This document shows positions 1-6,620 of a DNA stretch of 12,983 nucleotides, one piece after another. The first letter of the stretch is position 1; every line of letters starts with the position of its first letter. Under the pieces are notes generated by a model. It was not told the origin of the DNA. It saw only the letters and a list, made by a program, of their open reading frames with translations, and searched no databases. The DNA is from JASGDB01 sp049841315 (GTDB lineage Bacteria; Bacteroidota; Bacteroidia; Flavobacteriales; Weeksellaceae): NCBI GenBank assembly GCA_049841315.1, contig JASGDB010000164.1:1-12983 (forward strand), written 5' to 3'. Made by a program: the position numbers and the translations under genes.

Positions 1-141
1 GAAAAAGTGCTGAACAAATTAAAAAAATACGAACAGGCATTTAAACTAAAATCCGATATTAAAGTGGCTTTGGAACAGGTTTCGGTTCTTAAAAATCAGA
101 AAAACAAACAGACTTTAAACGAGTTTTTAGATGAGTTATAG
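1..141 (+). CDS. Antitoxin of a RelE/ParE-type pair, C-terminal 46 residues (5' partial)
   Basis: Frame 1 is open from the window edge to TAG at 139-141 and gives 46 residues ending in LNEFLDEL. The fragment is lysine-rich and looks helical. It has no family motif that I can name. The role is inferred from context: its last 11 bases overlap the start of the following RelE/ParE-like toxin gene, the usual antitoxin-then-toxin order with coupled translation. The N-terminal DNA-binding part would lie outside the window. It could instead be any small upstream gene, but the overlap makes the antitoxin reading the simplest. Confidence 0.6.
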   Translation, partial: EKVLNKLKKYEQAFKLKSDIKVALEQVSVLKNQKNKQTLNEFLDEL

Positions 142-463
142 CGTTTTTCCTTCCGATAAATTTAAACGGGAGGCAAAACGGCTCGTTAAAAAATTTCCGT
201 CTTTGAGGCAGGAACTTAAAGATTTGAATGCGGTTTTGGAAAAAGAACCGCAAACAGGAATATCCTTAGGAAATGAAACCTACAAAATCCGTCTTGCCGT
301 TAAAAGTAAAGGCAAAGGAAAAAGCGGAGGAGTAAGGATTATAACGTATATTGTTACCGAAAATAAGGAAGTTTATTTGCTGACCATTTATGATAAATCT
401 GAGTTTGACAGCATTGATATTAAAACAATCAAAATTATTATTGAAAGTTTAAATAACGAGTAA
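131..463 (+). CDS. RelE/ParE-family toxin of a type II toxin-antitoxin system
   Basis: This 110-residue protein has the size and pattern of RelE/ParE-superfamily toxins. A basic N-terminal helical hairpin (about residues 8-38, with FKREAKRLVKKFPSLRQEL) is followed by a beta sheet with YKIRLAVKSKGKGKSGGVRI (51-70), ITYIV (71-75) and VYLLTIYDKSEFDSI (81-95). The repeated Lys/Arg around 52-69 matches the positively charged RNA- or gyrase-facing surface of the family. RelE members cleave mRNA in the ribosomal A site and ParE members poison gyrase; the sequence does not decide which. The ATG at 131 overlaps the 3' end of the upstream antitoxin gene. The toxin looks intact. It is followed after 35 bp by a nuclease-like gene in the same direction. 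Confidence 0.8.
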   Translation: MSYSVFPSDKFKREAKRLVKKFPSLRQELKDLNAVLEKEPQTGISLGNETYKIRLAVKSKGKGKSGGVRIITYIVTENKEVYLLTIYDKSEFDSIDIKTIKIIIESLNNE

Positions 464-498
464 ATTGAAATAAAACGTACCCAAAATAATCTGAAACT

Positions 499-1560
499 AT
501 GGAATTAAACAGTCAATTAAAAGCACTTGCCGAAAAAATTGAAAACTTGAAACAACATATTGATACGGAAGAAAGCACGAAACACGCTTTTGTACTCCCA
601 TTTATAAATATTTTAGGTTATGATACATTTAATCCGACTGAAGTAATTCCCGAATTCACTGCGGATTTAGGACTGAAAAAAGGAGAAAAGGTGGATTATG
701 CTATTTTCCAAAACGGAGAGCCGATTTTAATAATCGAGTGTAAACATTGGAACTCCGAACTAAATGTTCATAATTCTTCACAACTGTTTAGATATTTTCA
801 CACTACTAAGACAAGATTTGCTTTATTAACCAATGGAATTGTTTATAAATTTTATACGGATTTAGTTGATGCCAATAAAATGGATGAAAAGCCATTTCTT
901 GAATTTGATGTTACAAAACTAAAAAACAGCACTATTCGAGAAATCGAAAAATTCCATAAATCCAACTTCGATATAGATAAAATTATAGGCAATGCAAGTG
1001 TTTTAAAATATACAAGCGAATTGAAACAACTCATTGAAAATGAAGTGCAAAATCCGGGCAGTGATTTTGTGAAATATTTTGCAAGTCAAATTTATTCCAG
1101 AAGATTAACGGCAAATGTTTTGGAAGAATTCAGAGAAATTACCCAAAAAGCATTTAGTCAATACATCAGTGATAGAATTAATGATAGATTAAATTCTGCA
1201 CTCAACAAAGAACAGGAAAAACAGCAAGAGGAAGACATTAAAACCGAAGAAGGAGAAGACTCCAAAATCAATACTACCGAAGAAGAAATAGAGGCTTTCA
1301 ATATAGTTGTTGCAATTTTAAGGAGAAAAATCGCGAAAGAAAGAATTGTTTATCGTGATACACAATCTTATTTCGGAATTTTACTTGATGATAACAATAG
1401 AAAGCCAATAACAAGGCTTCATCTAAACGGAGGTGTAAAATATATCAGTTTGTTCGATAAAGACAAAAAAGAAACGAAAGAAAAGATTGAAAGCATTGAT
1501 GATATTTACAATTTTGAAAAACAACTTTTAGATGTAATTGATTTTTATGACAGAGAGTAA
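499..1560 (+). CDS. Stand-alone HsdR N-terminal-type PD-(D/E)xK nuclease-like protein
   Basis: The 353-residue product starts like the N-terminal domain of type I restriction HsdR subunits. EESTKHAFVLPFINILGYD (24-42) is followed by the nuclease core: D66 in KVDYAIF, then I-E80-C-K82 in ILIIECKHW, and Q95 in QLFRYF, which fits the PD-(D/E)xK-Q pattern. An acidic, low-complexity linker (about 236-265, rich in E, K and Q) leads to a C-terminal block (266-353, with RRKIAKERIVYRDTQSYFGILLDD) that I recognise only as common in such proteins. A real HsdR is about 1000 residues with a helicase motor; none is present here, and no hsdM or hsdS gene is nearby. An orphan nuclease or a defence or phage-derived protein is more likely than a working type I enzyme. 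It lies 35 bp after the toxin gene and is closed by a terminator. Confidence 0.75.
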   Translation: MELNSQLKALAEKIENLKQHIDTEESTKHAFVLPFINILGYDTFNPTEVIPEFTADLGLKKGEKVDYAIFQNGEPILIIECKHWNSELNVHNSSQLFRYFHTTKTRFALLTNGIVYKFYTDLVDANKMDEKPFLEFDVTKLKNSTIREIEKFHKSNFDIDKIIGNASVLKYTSELKQLIENEVQNPGSDFVKYFASQIYSRRLTANVLEEFREITQKAFSQYISDRINDRLNSALNKEQEKQQEEDIKTEEGEDSKINTTEEEIEAFNIVVAILRRKIAKERIVYRDTQSYFGILLDDNNRKPITRLHLNGGVKYISLFDKDKKETKEKIESIDDIYNFEKQLLDVIDFYDRE

Positions 1561-1590
1561 GCCCTCAAATTCTGTATAAGGAATATGTTA

Positions 1591-1623
1591 AAAATCCAAT
1601 TCAAATTTTGAATTGGATTTTTT
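1591..1623 (+). terminator. Intrinsic terminator after the HsdR-N-like gene
   Basis: A perfect 13-bp inverted repeat (1591-1603 with 1609-1621, arm AAAATCCAATTCA, 5-nt loop) merges into a run of six T at 1618-1623. It lies 30 bp after the stop codon at 1560. The A-rich left arm could also serve leftward transcripts, but no leftward gene is near. Confidence 0.8.
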
Positions 1624-1630
1624 CAATAAA

Positions 1631-1739
1631 TTATAAGCCAAATCACTTATAATCATCATTTATAAGTTTTTTTGCTTATAATTTTAATTTATTAGGGATT
1701 TTACTTATATTTGCAGATTATAAGTCAATATGCTAATAA
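1631..1739. promoter_or_regulatory. Periodic array of eight alternating TTATAAG half-sites covering the satD promoter
   Basis: Seven-base half-sites alternate in orientation at 1631 (TTATAAG), 1646 (CTTATAA), 1660 (TTATAAG), 1675 (CTTATAA), 1689 (TTATTAG, one mismatch), 1704 (CTTATAT, one mismatch), 1718 (TTATAAG) and 1733 (CTAATAA, one mismatch). The start-to-start pitch is 15, 14, 15, 14, 15, 14, 15 bp, a 29-bp period per inverted pair. The array begins just after the upstream terminator and stops one base before the satD ATG. The sixth site overlaps the -7 box. The natural reading is an operator bound by several dimers, probably autoregulation by the HTH of the downstream protein. The repeat is seen in the sequence; the ligand is inferred. 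Confidence 0.7.
1706..1713 (+). promoter_or_regulatory. Bacteroidetes -7 box for satD
   Basis: TATATTTG matches the Bacteroidetes primary sigma -7 consensus TAnnTTTG. It predicts a transcript start near 1718-1720, about 20 nt before the ATG at 1741. No good -33 TTG lies at the usual distance, which would suit a promoter that is regulated or depends on an activator. Confidence 0.55.
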
Positions 1740-1740
1740 T

Positions 1741-2346
1741 ATGATTGGGATTATTACCGGAGATATTATCAATTCGCAGCAGAGCGCTTCCGAAGAATGG
1801 ATGCCGTCCCTGAAATCGCTGTTCGAAACTTTCGGTAAAACACCGCAGGACTGGGAAATATACAGAGGCGACGAATTTCAGATGAAAACAAGCATTGATG
1901 AGGTGTTCTGGATTGCTTTGTGCATTAAGGCACTCATCAAAAAAACCGAAAATCTGGACATAAGATTAGCAATAGGAATCGGAGATGAGCAGTTTTCCTC
2001 CGAAAAAATCACGGAATCCAACGGAACGGCTTATGTAAATTCCGGAAAGTTGCTGAAAGAAATAAAATCCGACAATCGCAGTTTCGCCATACAAACTCCC
2101 GATTCAGCCGTCAACAAAGATTTGAATATGGTTTTTAAATGGGCAGTTCTCAGTTTCGACGGCTGGACTCCCGTAGTTTCGGAAGTTGTTTTTGAAATGA
2201 TGACGAACCGTAAAATCACGCAGGAAGAACTTGCGAAAAAGATGAATATCACGCAATCATCTATAAGCCAGAGAATTAAACGGTCAAATTTCGACCTCAT
2301 TATCGAAACCGACCATTATTTCAGAAAAAAAATAACCGCTTTATAA
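1741..2346 (+). CDS. SatD-family protein with C-terminal HTH
   Basis: From the ATG at 1741 the product is 201 residues. The frame is open further up to a TTG at 1711, but that codon lies inside the -7 box and before the predicted transcript start, so 1741 is preferred. The N-terminal part has MIGIITGDIINSQ (1-13), YRGDEFQ (41-47) and IRLAIGIGD (74-82), the pattern I associate with the SatD family. Residues 157-182 (KITQEELAKKMNITQSSISQ onward) form a clear helix-turn-helix, so the protein probably binds DNA, likely the TTATAAG array in front of it. The function of the family is poorly known; the name comes from a streptococcal acid-tolerance operon. A DUF3307 reading frame follows after one base and is broken. 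The gene itself looks intact. Confidence 0.72.
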   Translation: MIGIITGDIINSQQSASEEWMPSLKSLFETFGKTPQDWEIYRGDEFQMKTSIDEVFWIALCIKALIKKTENLDIRLAIGIGDEQFSSEKITESNGTAYVNSGKLLKEIKSDNRSFAIQTPDSAVNKDLNMVFKWAVLSFDGWTPVVSEVVFEMMTNRKITQEELAKKMNITQSSISQRIKRSNFDLIIETDHYFRKKITAL

Positions 2347-2347
2347 A

Positions 2348-2545
2348 ATGATTTTCGTTCAACTCATATTGGCACATCTTTTCGGGGATTTTATTTTCCA
2401 GCCGGATTCGTGGGTTGCCGATAAAGAGCGGAAAAAAGCGAAAAGCAAATACCTGTATTTTCAAACGCTTGTCCATTTTGCTTTGGTAATGCTGTTTTTA
2501 TGGAATATTGATTACTGATGGATTGCGGTGGTTACGGGAATTTTG
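2348..2545 (+). pseudogene. DUF3307 membrane protein, decayed remnant
   Basis: ATG at 2348, one base after the satD stop, opens a frame reading MIFVQLILAHLFGDFIFQPD, then WVADKERKKAKSKYLYFQTL and a hydrophobic stretch to DY. This is the start of a DUF3307 protein (motif HLxGDFxxQPDxWVxxK), an integral membrane family. A TGA at 2516-2518 stops it after 56 residues. Beyond the stop the same frame continues as WIAVVTGIL (2519-2545), which matches the expected family continuation and suggests a Trp codon TGG mutated to TGA. The homology then ends abruptly at AKI and a TAA at 2555, just before a REP-like repeat. Most of the gene (several membrane spans) is missing. A 56-residue product could still be made but would hold only the first part of the family domain. 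Confidence 0.75.
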
Positions 2546-2583
2546 GCGAAAATATAAGTTTCGTAGAAAAGTAATAAAAACAA

Positions 2584-2626
2584 GCCACGAAGTGGCGTAA
2601 TCAATAACCAAGGGTGAAGCCCTTGG
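2584..2626. repeat. REP-like double hairpin
   Basis: Two short perfect hairpins sit 11 bp apart: GCCAC-gaa-GTGGC (2584-2596) and CCAAGGG-tgaag-CCCTTGG (2608-2626). Paired palindromes of this kind between genes are typical of REP/RAYT-type repeats in Bacteroidetes genomes. It lies exactly where the DUF3307 gene loses its 3' end and just before purC. Only one copy is inside the window, so the repeat nature is inferred from its form. Confidence 0.55.
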
Positions 2627-2646
2627 AAAAAATAAATCTAAATAAA

Positions 2647-3366
2647 ATGGAAAAAAGAGAAATGCTTTATGAAGGCAAAGCCAAACAGATTTTTCTCACC
2701 GGAAATCCCGAAGAAGTCATCGTTCGTTTCAAAGACGATGCAACCGCTTTTAACGCCCAAAAACGCGGACAAGTCGATAGAAAAGGCGAAATGAACAATG
2801 CCATTACTACCCTAATTTTCGAATATCTGAAAGAAAAAGGAATCGAAACCCATTTCATCAAACAGATTGATGAACGCGAACAACTCGTCAGAAAAGTTTC
2901 CATAATTCCTTTGGAAGTGGTGGTTCGCAACTATTCCGCAGGAAGTATGGCACAAAGATTAGGCGTTGAAGAAGGCATCAAATCACCTGTTACGATTTTC
3001 GACATCTGTTACAAAAAAGATGAATTGGGCGACCCATTAATCAACGACCATCACGCAGTTTTTCTCGGTGCAGCAACGTATGAAGAACTCGACGAAATGT
3101 ATGAACTTGCGGACGACATTAATGAATCGTTAAAAGAATTATTCGATAAAATGAATATCATTCTGGTCGATTTCAAAATAGAATTAGGAAAAACTTCAGA
3201 CGGAAAAATTATCCTCGCCGATGAAATTTCACCCGATACTTGCAGATTGTGGGATAAAAACACTTTGAAAAAACTTGACAAAGACCGTTTCAGAAGAGAT
3301 TTGGGAGAAGTAACCGAAGCGTATGTGGAAATCTACGAGCGATTGAAAAAAGTTTTGGATAAATAA
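2647..3366 (+). CDS. purC: Phosphoribosylaminoimidazole-succinocarboxamide synthase (SAICAR synthetase)
   Basis: PurC joins CAIR and aspartate with ATP to give SAICAR in IMP synthesis in the cytosol. From the ATG at 2647 the product has 239 residues, the usual bacterial length. Family motifs are all present: YEGKAK (8-13, ATP site), RFKDDATAFN (27-36), VVRNYSAGS (92-100), the HHAVFL segment (135-140), ILVDFKIELG (172-181) and ADEISPDTCRLWD (191-203). The frame extends up to a GTG at 2614, but that codon lies inside the REP-like hairpin and would add 11 unrelated residues. A second ATG at 2662 would remove MEKRE and is less likely. purF follows after 19 bp, so the two form an operon. I see no convincing promoter directly upstream. 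Confidence 0.96.
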   Translation: MEKREMLYEGKAKQIFLTGNPEEVIVRFKDDATAFNAQKRGQVDRKGEMNNAITTLIFEYLKEKGIETHFIKQIDEREQLVRKVSIIPLEVVVRNYSAGSMAQRLGVEEGIKSPVTIFDICYKKDELGDPLINDHHAVFLGAATYEELDEMYELADDINESLKELFDKMNIILVDFKIELGKTSDGKIILADEISPDTCRLWDKNTLKKLDKDRFRRDLGEVTEAYVEIYERLKKVLDK

Positions 3367-3385
3367 TTTTTCTGAAAAGTAAAAA

Positions 3386-4873
3386 ATGAAAGATTTACAA
3401 AAGTTCAAAGAAGATTATTTGAATGATTTTAAAAATAAAATCTACGGAAGAAATCTTCTGAAAACCGAAGATATTTTCGATTCACCTGCCGAAGAATGTG
3501 GAATTTTCGGACTTTATTCGGATAATGATTTGGATACGTTTTCCCTTTCGCAGTTCGGACTTTTCGCATTGCAACATCGCGGACAGGAAGCCTGCGGAAT
3601 TTCCGTGATGAACAAAGGGAAAATTTTCAATATCAAAGATGAAGGTTTGGTTTTAGACGTATATAAAGAAATTCGCGAACCTGAAACTTTTATGGGAAAT
3701 TCGGCAATCGGACATACAAGATATACCACAGCCGGAGATAAAAAGAAATACAATTTCCAGCCTTTTTTTGCCAAAAATGAATGGGACCAGATTATCCTTT
3801 CCATTGCACACAACGGAAACTTAACCAATGCAAAACAACTGAAACAGGAACTGGAAGCAGAAGGTGTAATGTTCAAAGCGACCTCCGATTCGGAAGTGAT
3901 TCTGAGACTGATTCAGAAAAATCTGGATTTGGGACTTCGCGGAGCAATCAAAGCCACAATGGAAAAAATCGAAGGTGCGTATTCCGTGGTGGGAATGACG
4001 AGAAATAAATTTTTTGCGTTTCGTGATTTTCACGGAATTCGTCCGCTGGTTTTGGGTGCGATTGACGAAAAAACGTTTGTGGTCGCTTCGGAATCGGTTG
4101 CATTAGATGCAGTTGGAGCGCAGTATATAAGAGATATTTTACCGGGAGAAATTGTTTATACTTCCGACAATGAAAAAGGATTGCAGTCTTTTCTCGTAAA
4201 AGACGATTGCGAAAGAAGAATCTGCGCTTTCGAGTACATCTACTTTGCCCGCCCTGATTCTACTTTGGAAGGAATCAATGTACACGAAATCCGTGAAAAA
4301 TCGGGAGAGAAAATTTGGGAACAAGCACCTGTGGAAGCCGATTTGGTCATCGGTGTTCCCGATTCCGGAGTTCCTGCCGCAATCGGTTTTTCCAAAGCAT
4401 CGGGAATTCCGTTTCGTCCGGTTCTGATTAAAAACCGCTATATCGGAAGAAGTTTCATCGTTCCGACTCAGGAAATGCGGGAACGCATCGTGAATCTGAA
4501 ACTGAATCCTATTATTTCCGAAATTAAAGATAAAAAAGTCGTCATCATCGACGATTCCATTGTTCGCGGAACTACTTCAAAACGTCTGGTAAAAATTCTG
4601 AAAGATGCGGGAGTAAAGGAAATTCATTTCCGAAGCGTTTCTCCGCCGATTATCGCACCGTGTTTTCTGGGAATCGATACGCCGTCCAAAGACGATTTGA
4701 TTTCTGCCAATATGTCCGTGGAAGAACTCCGCAAATACCTCGGAGTCGATTCTCTGGAATTTTTGAGCATGGAAAATTTAAAAGAAATTCTGGGAAGTTC
4801 CAATCACTGTTTCGGTTGTTTCACAGAAGAATATCCTGTTGAAAAGGGTGAAGAAATAGAACTTTTTAATTAG
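3386..4873 (+). CDS. purF: Amidophosphoribosyltransferase (glutamine PRPP amidotransferase)
   Basis: PurF makes 5-phosphoribosylamine from PRPP and glutamine, the first committed step of purine synthesis. The 495-residue protein has an N-terminal glutaminase domain with catalytic Cys38 in EECGIFG, R65 in QHRGQE, R112 in HTRYTT and NG at 143-144. The C-terminal phosphoribosyltransferase domain has the PRPP loop VVIIDDSIVRGTT (385-397). Cys280 (ICAFEYIYFARPDS), Cys426, Cys475 and Cys478 match the four ligands of the Bacillus-type [4Fe-4S] cluster. Cys38 must become N-terminal, so a 37-residue propeptide has to be removed; this is longer than the roughly 11 residues of the Bacillus enzyme. The gene ends inside an inverted repeat shared with the convergent kdsB gene. 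Confidence 0.97.
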   Translation: MKDLQKFKEDYLNDFKNKIYGRNLLKTEDIFDSPAEECGIFGLYSDNDLDTFSLSQFGLFALQHRGQEACGISVMNKGKIFNIKDEGLVLDVYKEIREPETFMGNSAIGHTRYTTAGDKKKYNFQPFFAKNEWDQIILSIAHNGNLTNAKQLKQELEAEGVMFKATSDSEVILRLIQKNLDLGLRGAIKATMEKIEGAYSVVGMTRNKFFAFRDFHGIRPLVLGAIDEKTFVVASESVALDAVGAQYIRDILPGEIVYTSDNEKGLQSFLVKDDCERRICAFEYIYFARPDSTLEGINVHEIREKSGEKIWEQAPVEADLVIGVPDSGVPAAIGFSKASGIPFRPVLIKNRYIGRSFIVPTQEMRERIVNLKLNPIISEIKDKKVVIIDDSIVRGTTSKRLVKILKDAGVKEIHFRSVSPPIIAPCFLGIDTPSKDDLISANMSVEELRKYLGVDSLEFLSMENLKEILGSSNHCFGCFTEEYPVEKGEEIELFN

Positions 4874-4915
4874 TCTCTCATCAAAATAGTATAACTAATT
4901 AATGAGAGACTAATT
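4868..4915. terminator. Inverted repeat between convergent purF and kdsB
   Basis: A perfect 14-bp inverted repeat (4868-4881 with 4902-4915, arm AATTAGTCTCTCAT, 20-nt loop) fills the whole gap. The TAG of purF (4871-4873) lies in one arm and the TAA of kdsB (4914-4916) overlaps the other. A bidirectional terminator is the likely role, although neither side has a good U-tract. Confidence 0.55.
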
Positions 4916-5645
4916 ATTCTGAAATAATCTTTTTCGCTTTTTCCAAATCTTCCGGCGTATCAATTCCCACACCCACAAAATCGGTTTCTATCATTTTGAT
5001 TTTCATTCCGTTTTCCAAATAACGGAGTTGCTCCAATTTTTCAGAAATTTCTAAAGGTGTCATTTTCAAAGCAGAAAATTTCAACAACGCCTCTTTCCTA
5101 AAAGCATAAACCCCGATGTGTTTGTAGTATAGTGTTTCATCGGAAACATCTCGTTTGTAAGGAATTACGGAACGGCTGAAATACATCGCAAAACCGTTCA
5201 AATCGGTAATTACTTTTACGTTATTCGGGTTTTCTATTTCTTCTTTTTCCTTTAATTTTATTTTAAGTGAAGCCAGAGAAATTTCCTTTTTATCATCGTT
5301 TTCAAAAACTTCAATCAGTTGTTTCAAAGGTTCTTTTTTCAAAAACGGTTCATCGCCCTGAACATTGATAACGATTTCGCAATCAAAATTTTGCACAGCT
5401 TCGGCAATGCGGTCGCTTCCCGTTTCGTGTTCGCCCGTCATTACGGCATTTCCACCGATATTTTTAATTTCATCAAAAATAATTTCGGAATCGGTTGCCA
5501 CAAAAACATCGTCAAAAAGTCCTGTTTCCACCACATTTTGATACGTTGTGGAAATAACGGTTTTTCCACCCAAATTTTCCATTAATTTTCCGGGAAACCG
5601 TGTAGAATTGTATCTTGCGGGGATTACAGCTATGATTTTATTCAT
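4914..5645 (-). CDS. kdsB: 3-deoxy-manno-octulosonate cytidylyltransferase (CMP-Kdo synthetase)
   Basis: KdsB activates Kdo with CTP so that it can be added to lipid A, an essential step in Gram-negative outer-membrane synthesis. The 243-residue product is of normal length and carries the family motifs: VIPARYNSTRFPGK (7-20, CTP loop), ATD (50-52), EHETGSDRI (72-80), NVQGDEPF (94-101, metal-binding Asp98), HIGVYAFR (176-183), EKLEQLRYLENG (202-213) and GIDTPEDL (227-234). The ATG at 5645 lies 10 bp after the stop of the RES toxin gene on the same strand, so kdsB probably shares at least some transcripts with the toxin-antitoxin pair. I saw no separate promoter in the 10-bp gap; one could lie inside the toxin gene. 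Confidence 0.96.
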   Translation of the reverse strand: MNKIIAVIPARYNSTRFPGKLMENLGGKTVISTTYQNVVETGLFDDVFVATDSEIIFDEIKNIGGNAVMTGEHETGSDRIAEAVQNFDCEIVINVQGDEPFLKKEPLKQLIEVFENDDKKEISLASLKIKLKEKEEIENPNNVKVITDLNGFAMYFSRSVIPYKRDVSDETLYYKHIGVYAFRKEALLKFSALKMTPLEISEKLEQLRYLENGMKIKMIETDFVGVGIDTPEDLEKAKKIISE

Positions 5646-5655
5646 TCTATTTTTA

Positions 5656-6117
5656 TTACTTTATGAGTATTTTTTCCAATCTTTCATCGGGAACAAAATC
5701 CAAAACATCAATCAGTTTTACATTTTTAAAATCTTTGTGAAAGGTGTTGATAACATAGTTAGATGAAATTGGCAAGATTGCAGACGGAACTTTCAGCAGC
5801 AGATTTTTATTTTCCAAAAACCACTCTTTTCCTATTTCCTGAGTTGCTCCATAATTTTGAGTTTTTCGCCATTCATCGGGCAAATCTTTATGATTCACAG
5901 CGGAAACTCCGCTATTATCGGGAACGTAAATCACCATTGTCTGAAATTTATCCTCAAAACCAACACCTTTTATCCGAATCATATTTTCGAGCATTGCAAG
6001 GCAGACACTTTCAGAGGTATAGATTACTTTCTGTCCGAAAACATTCCATCTTCCCATATTTCCCGATGCAAACAGGTTTTGGGAAAATTCTTTTTTTGTT
6101 ATTCTGAAAAGCAGCAT
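5656..6117 (-). CDS. RES-domain toxin of a Xre/RES toxin-antitoxin pair
   Basis: This 153-residue protein has the RES domain pattern. MLLFRITKKEF at the start (Arg5) is followed by GRWNVFGQKVIYTSES (22-37: Arg23, Tyr33, Glu36), AMLENM (41-46: Glu44), VPSAILPISSNYVINTFHKDF (110-130: Ser112, Asn120) and a short tail. Characterised RES toxins degrade cellular NAD+ and so stop growth; the conserved Arg, Tyr, Glu and Ser residues form the active site. The length is usual for the family and no residue looks lost. The start lies 2 bp after the antitoxin stop, so the two are co-translated. kdsB follows after 10 bp. The family call is firm; NAD+ cleavage is inferred from homologues. Confidence 0.88.
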   Translation of the reverse strand: MLLFRITKKEFSQNLFASGNMGRWNVFGQKVIYTSESVCLAMLENMIRIKGVGFEDKFQTMVIYVPDNSGVSAVNHKDLPDEWRKTQNYGATQEIGKEWFLENKNLLLKVPSAILPISSNYVINTFHKDFKNVKLIDVLDFVPDERLEKILIK

Positions 6118-6119
6118 TA

Positions 6120-6602
6120 TTAATTGGGATAACCTTCTTCCAAAGCGTTGAGTTCATTCATCAATAAATCTATTCCACCGGAAGTATTCAGCCAATCTGA
6201 TGCTTTCTCATCGGAATTCCAAAAGGGTTTTTCCAACCAATTTGAAAATTCAATAATGCTCCCGAAAACTTCTTTTCCTTTATTATAGAGCTTTACCAGT
6301 TTCAGCAAATGCTCACTGTAATTGGCATCAAGAGATTTTTTCTGCTCTCTGTAATTGCTGATTGTTCTTGGGGAAAGATTGATAATAGAAGCCAAAGTTT
6401 TTTCGGGCATTTTTATGGCATCGGCAAAGGAATAAAACAAATCCGTATTTACGCCTTCGTGGGCTTTTTTCACGAGAGAATAGTCGTCTTTTATGGAAAA
6501 TCCTTGAAAAACATGAGCAGGAACGCCGTACATCGCAACAGGCTCTTTTACAGCATTTTGAGATTGCTCATTGGTTCTGTCCTGATATTTTTTTGATTTC
6601 AT
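6120..6602 (-). CDS. MbcA/ParS/Xre-type antitoxin (DUF2384)
   Basis: The 160-residue product is the partner of the RES toxin. Residues 1-30 are polar and probably flexible. Residues 56-90 (FYSFADAIKMPEKTLASIIN then LSPRTISNYREQKKSL) form the Xre-like helix-turn-helix. Residues 104-158 (KLYNKGKEVFGSIIEFSNWL through GGIDLLMNEL) are the DUF2384 toxin-binding domain that blocks the RES active site. Antitoxins of this family normally repress their own promoter together with the toxin. Here a promoter and a direct repeat lie just upstream (6621-6662). The pair looks complete and intact. Confidence 0.88.
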   Translation of the reverse strand: MKSKKYQDRTNEQSQNAVKEPVAMYGVPAHVFQGFSIKDDYSLVKKAHEGVNTDLFYSFADAIKMPEKTLASIINLSPRTISNYREQKKSLDANYSEHLLKLVKLYNKGKEVFGSIIEFSNWLEKPFWNSDEKASDWLNTSGGIDLLMNELNALEEGYPN

Positions 6603-6620
6603 AACATCATTTTTCTACCA

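Noticed and set aside
499..1560. A complete type I restriction-modification system
   Set aside because: Only the HsdR N-terminal-type domain is present. The helicase, HsdM and HsdS are absent from the window.
1711..1740. TTG start of the satD frame at 1711
   Set aside because: It overlaps the -7 box and would precede the predicted transcript start; MIGIITGD from 1741 is the expected family start.
2614..2646. GTG start of purC at 2614, adding 11 residues
   Set aside because: The codon lies inside the REP-like hairpin and the added residues match nothing in PurC. The ATG at 2647 gives the family's normal N-terminus.
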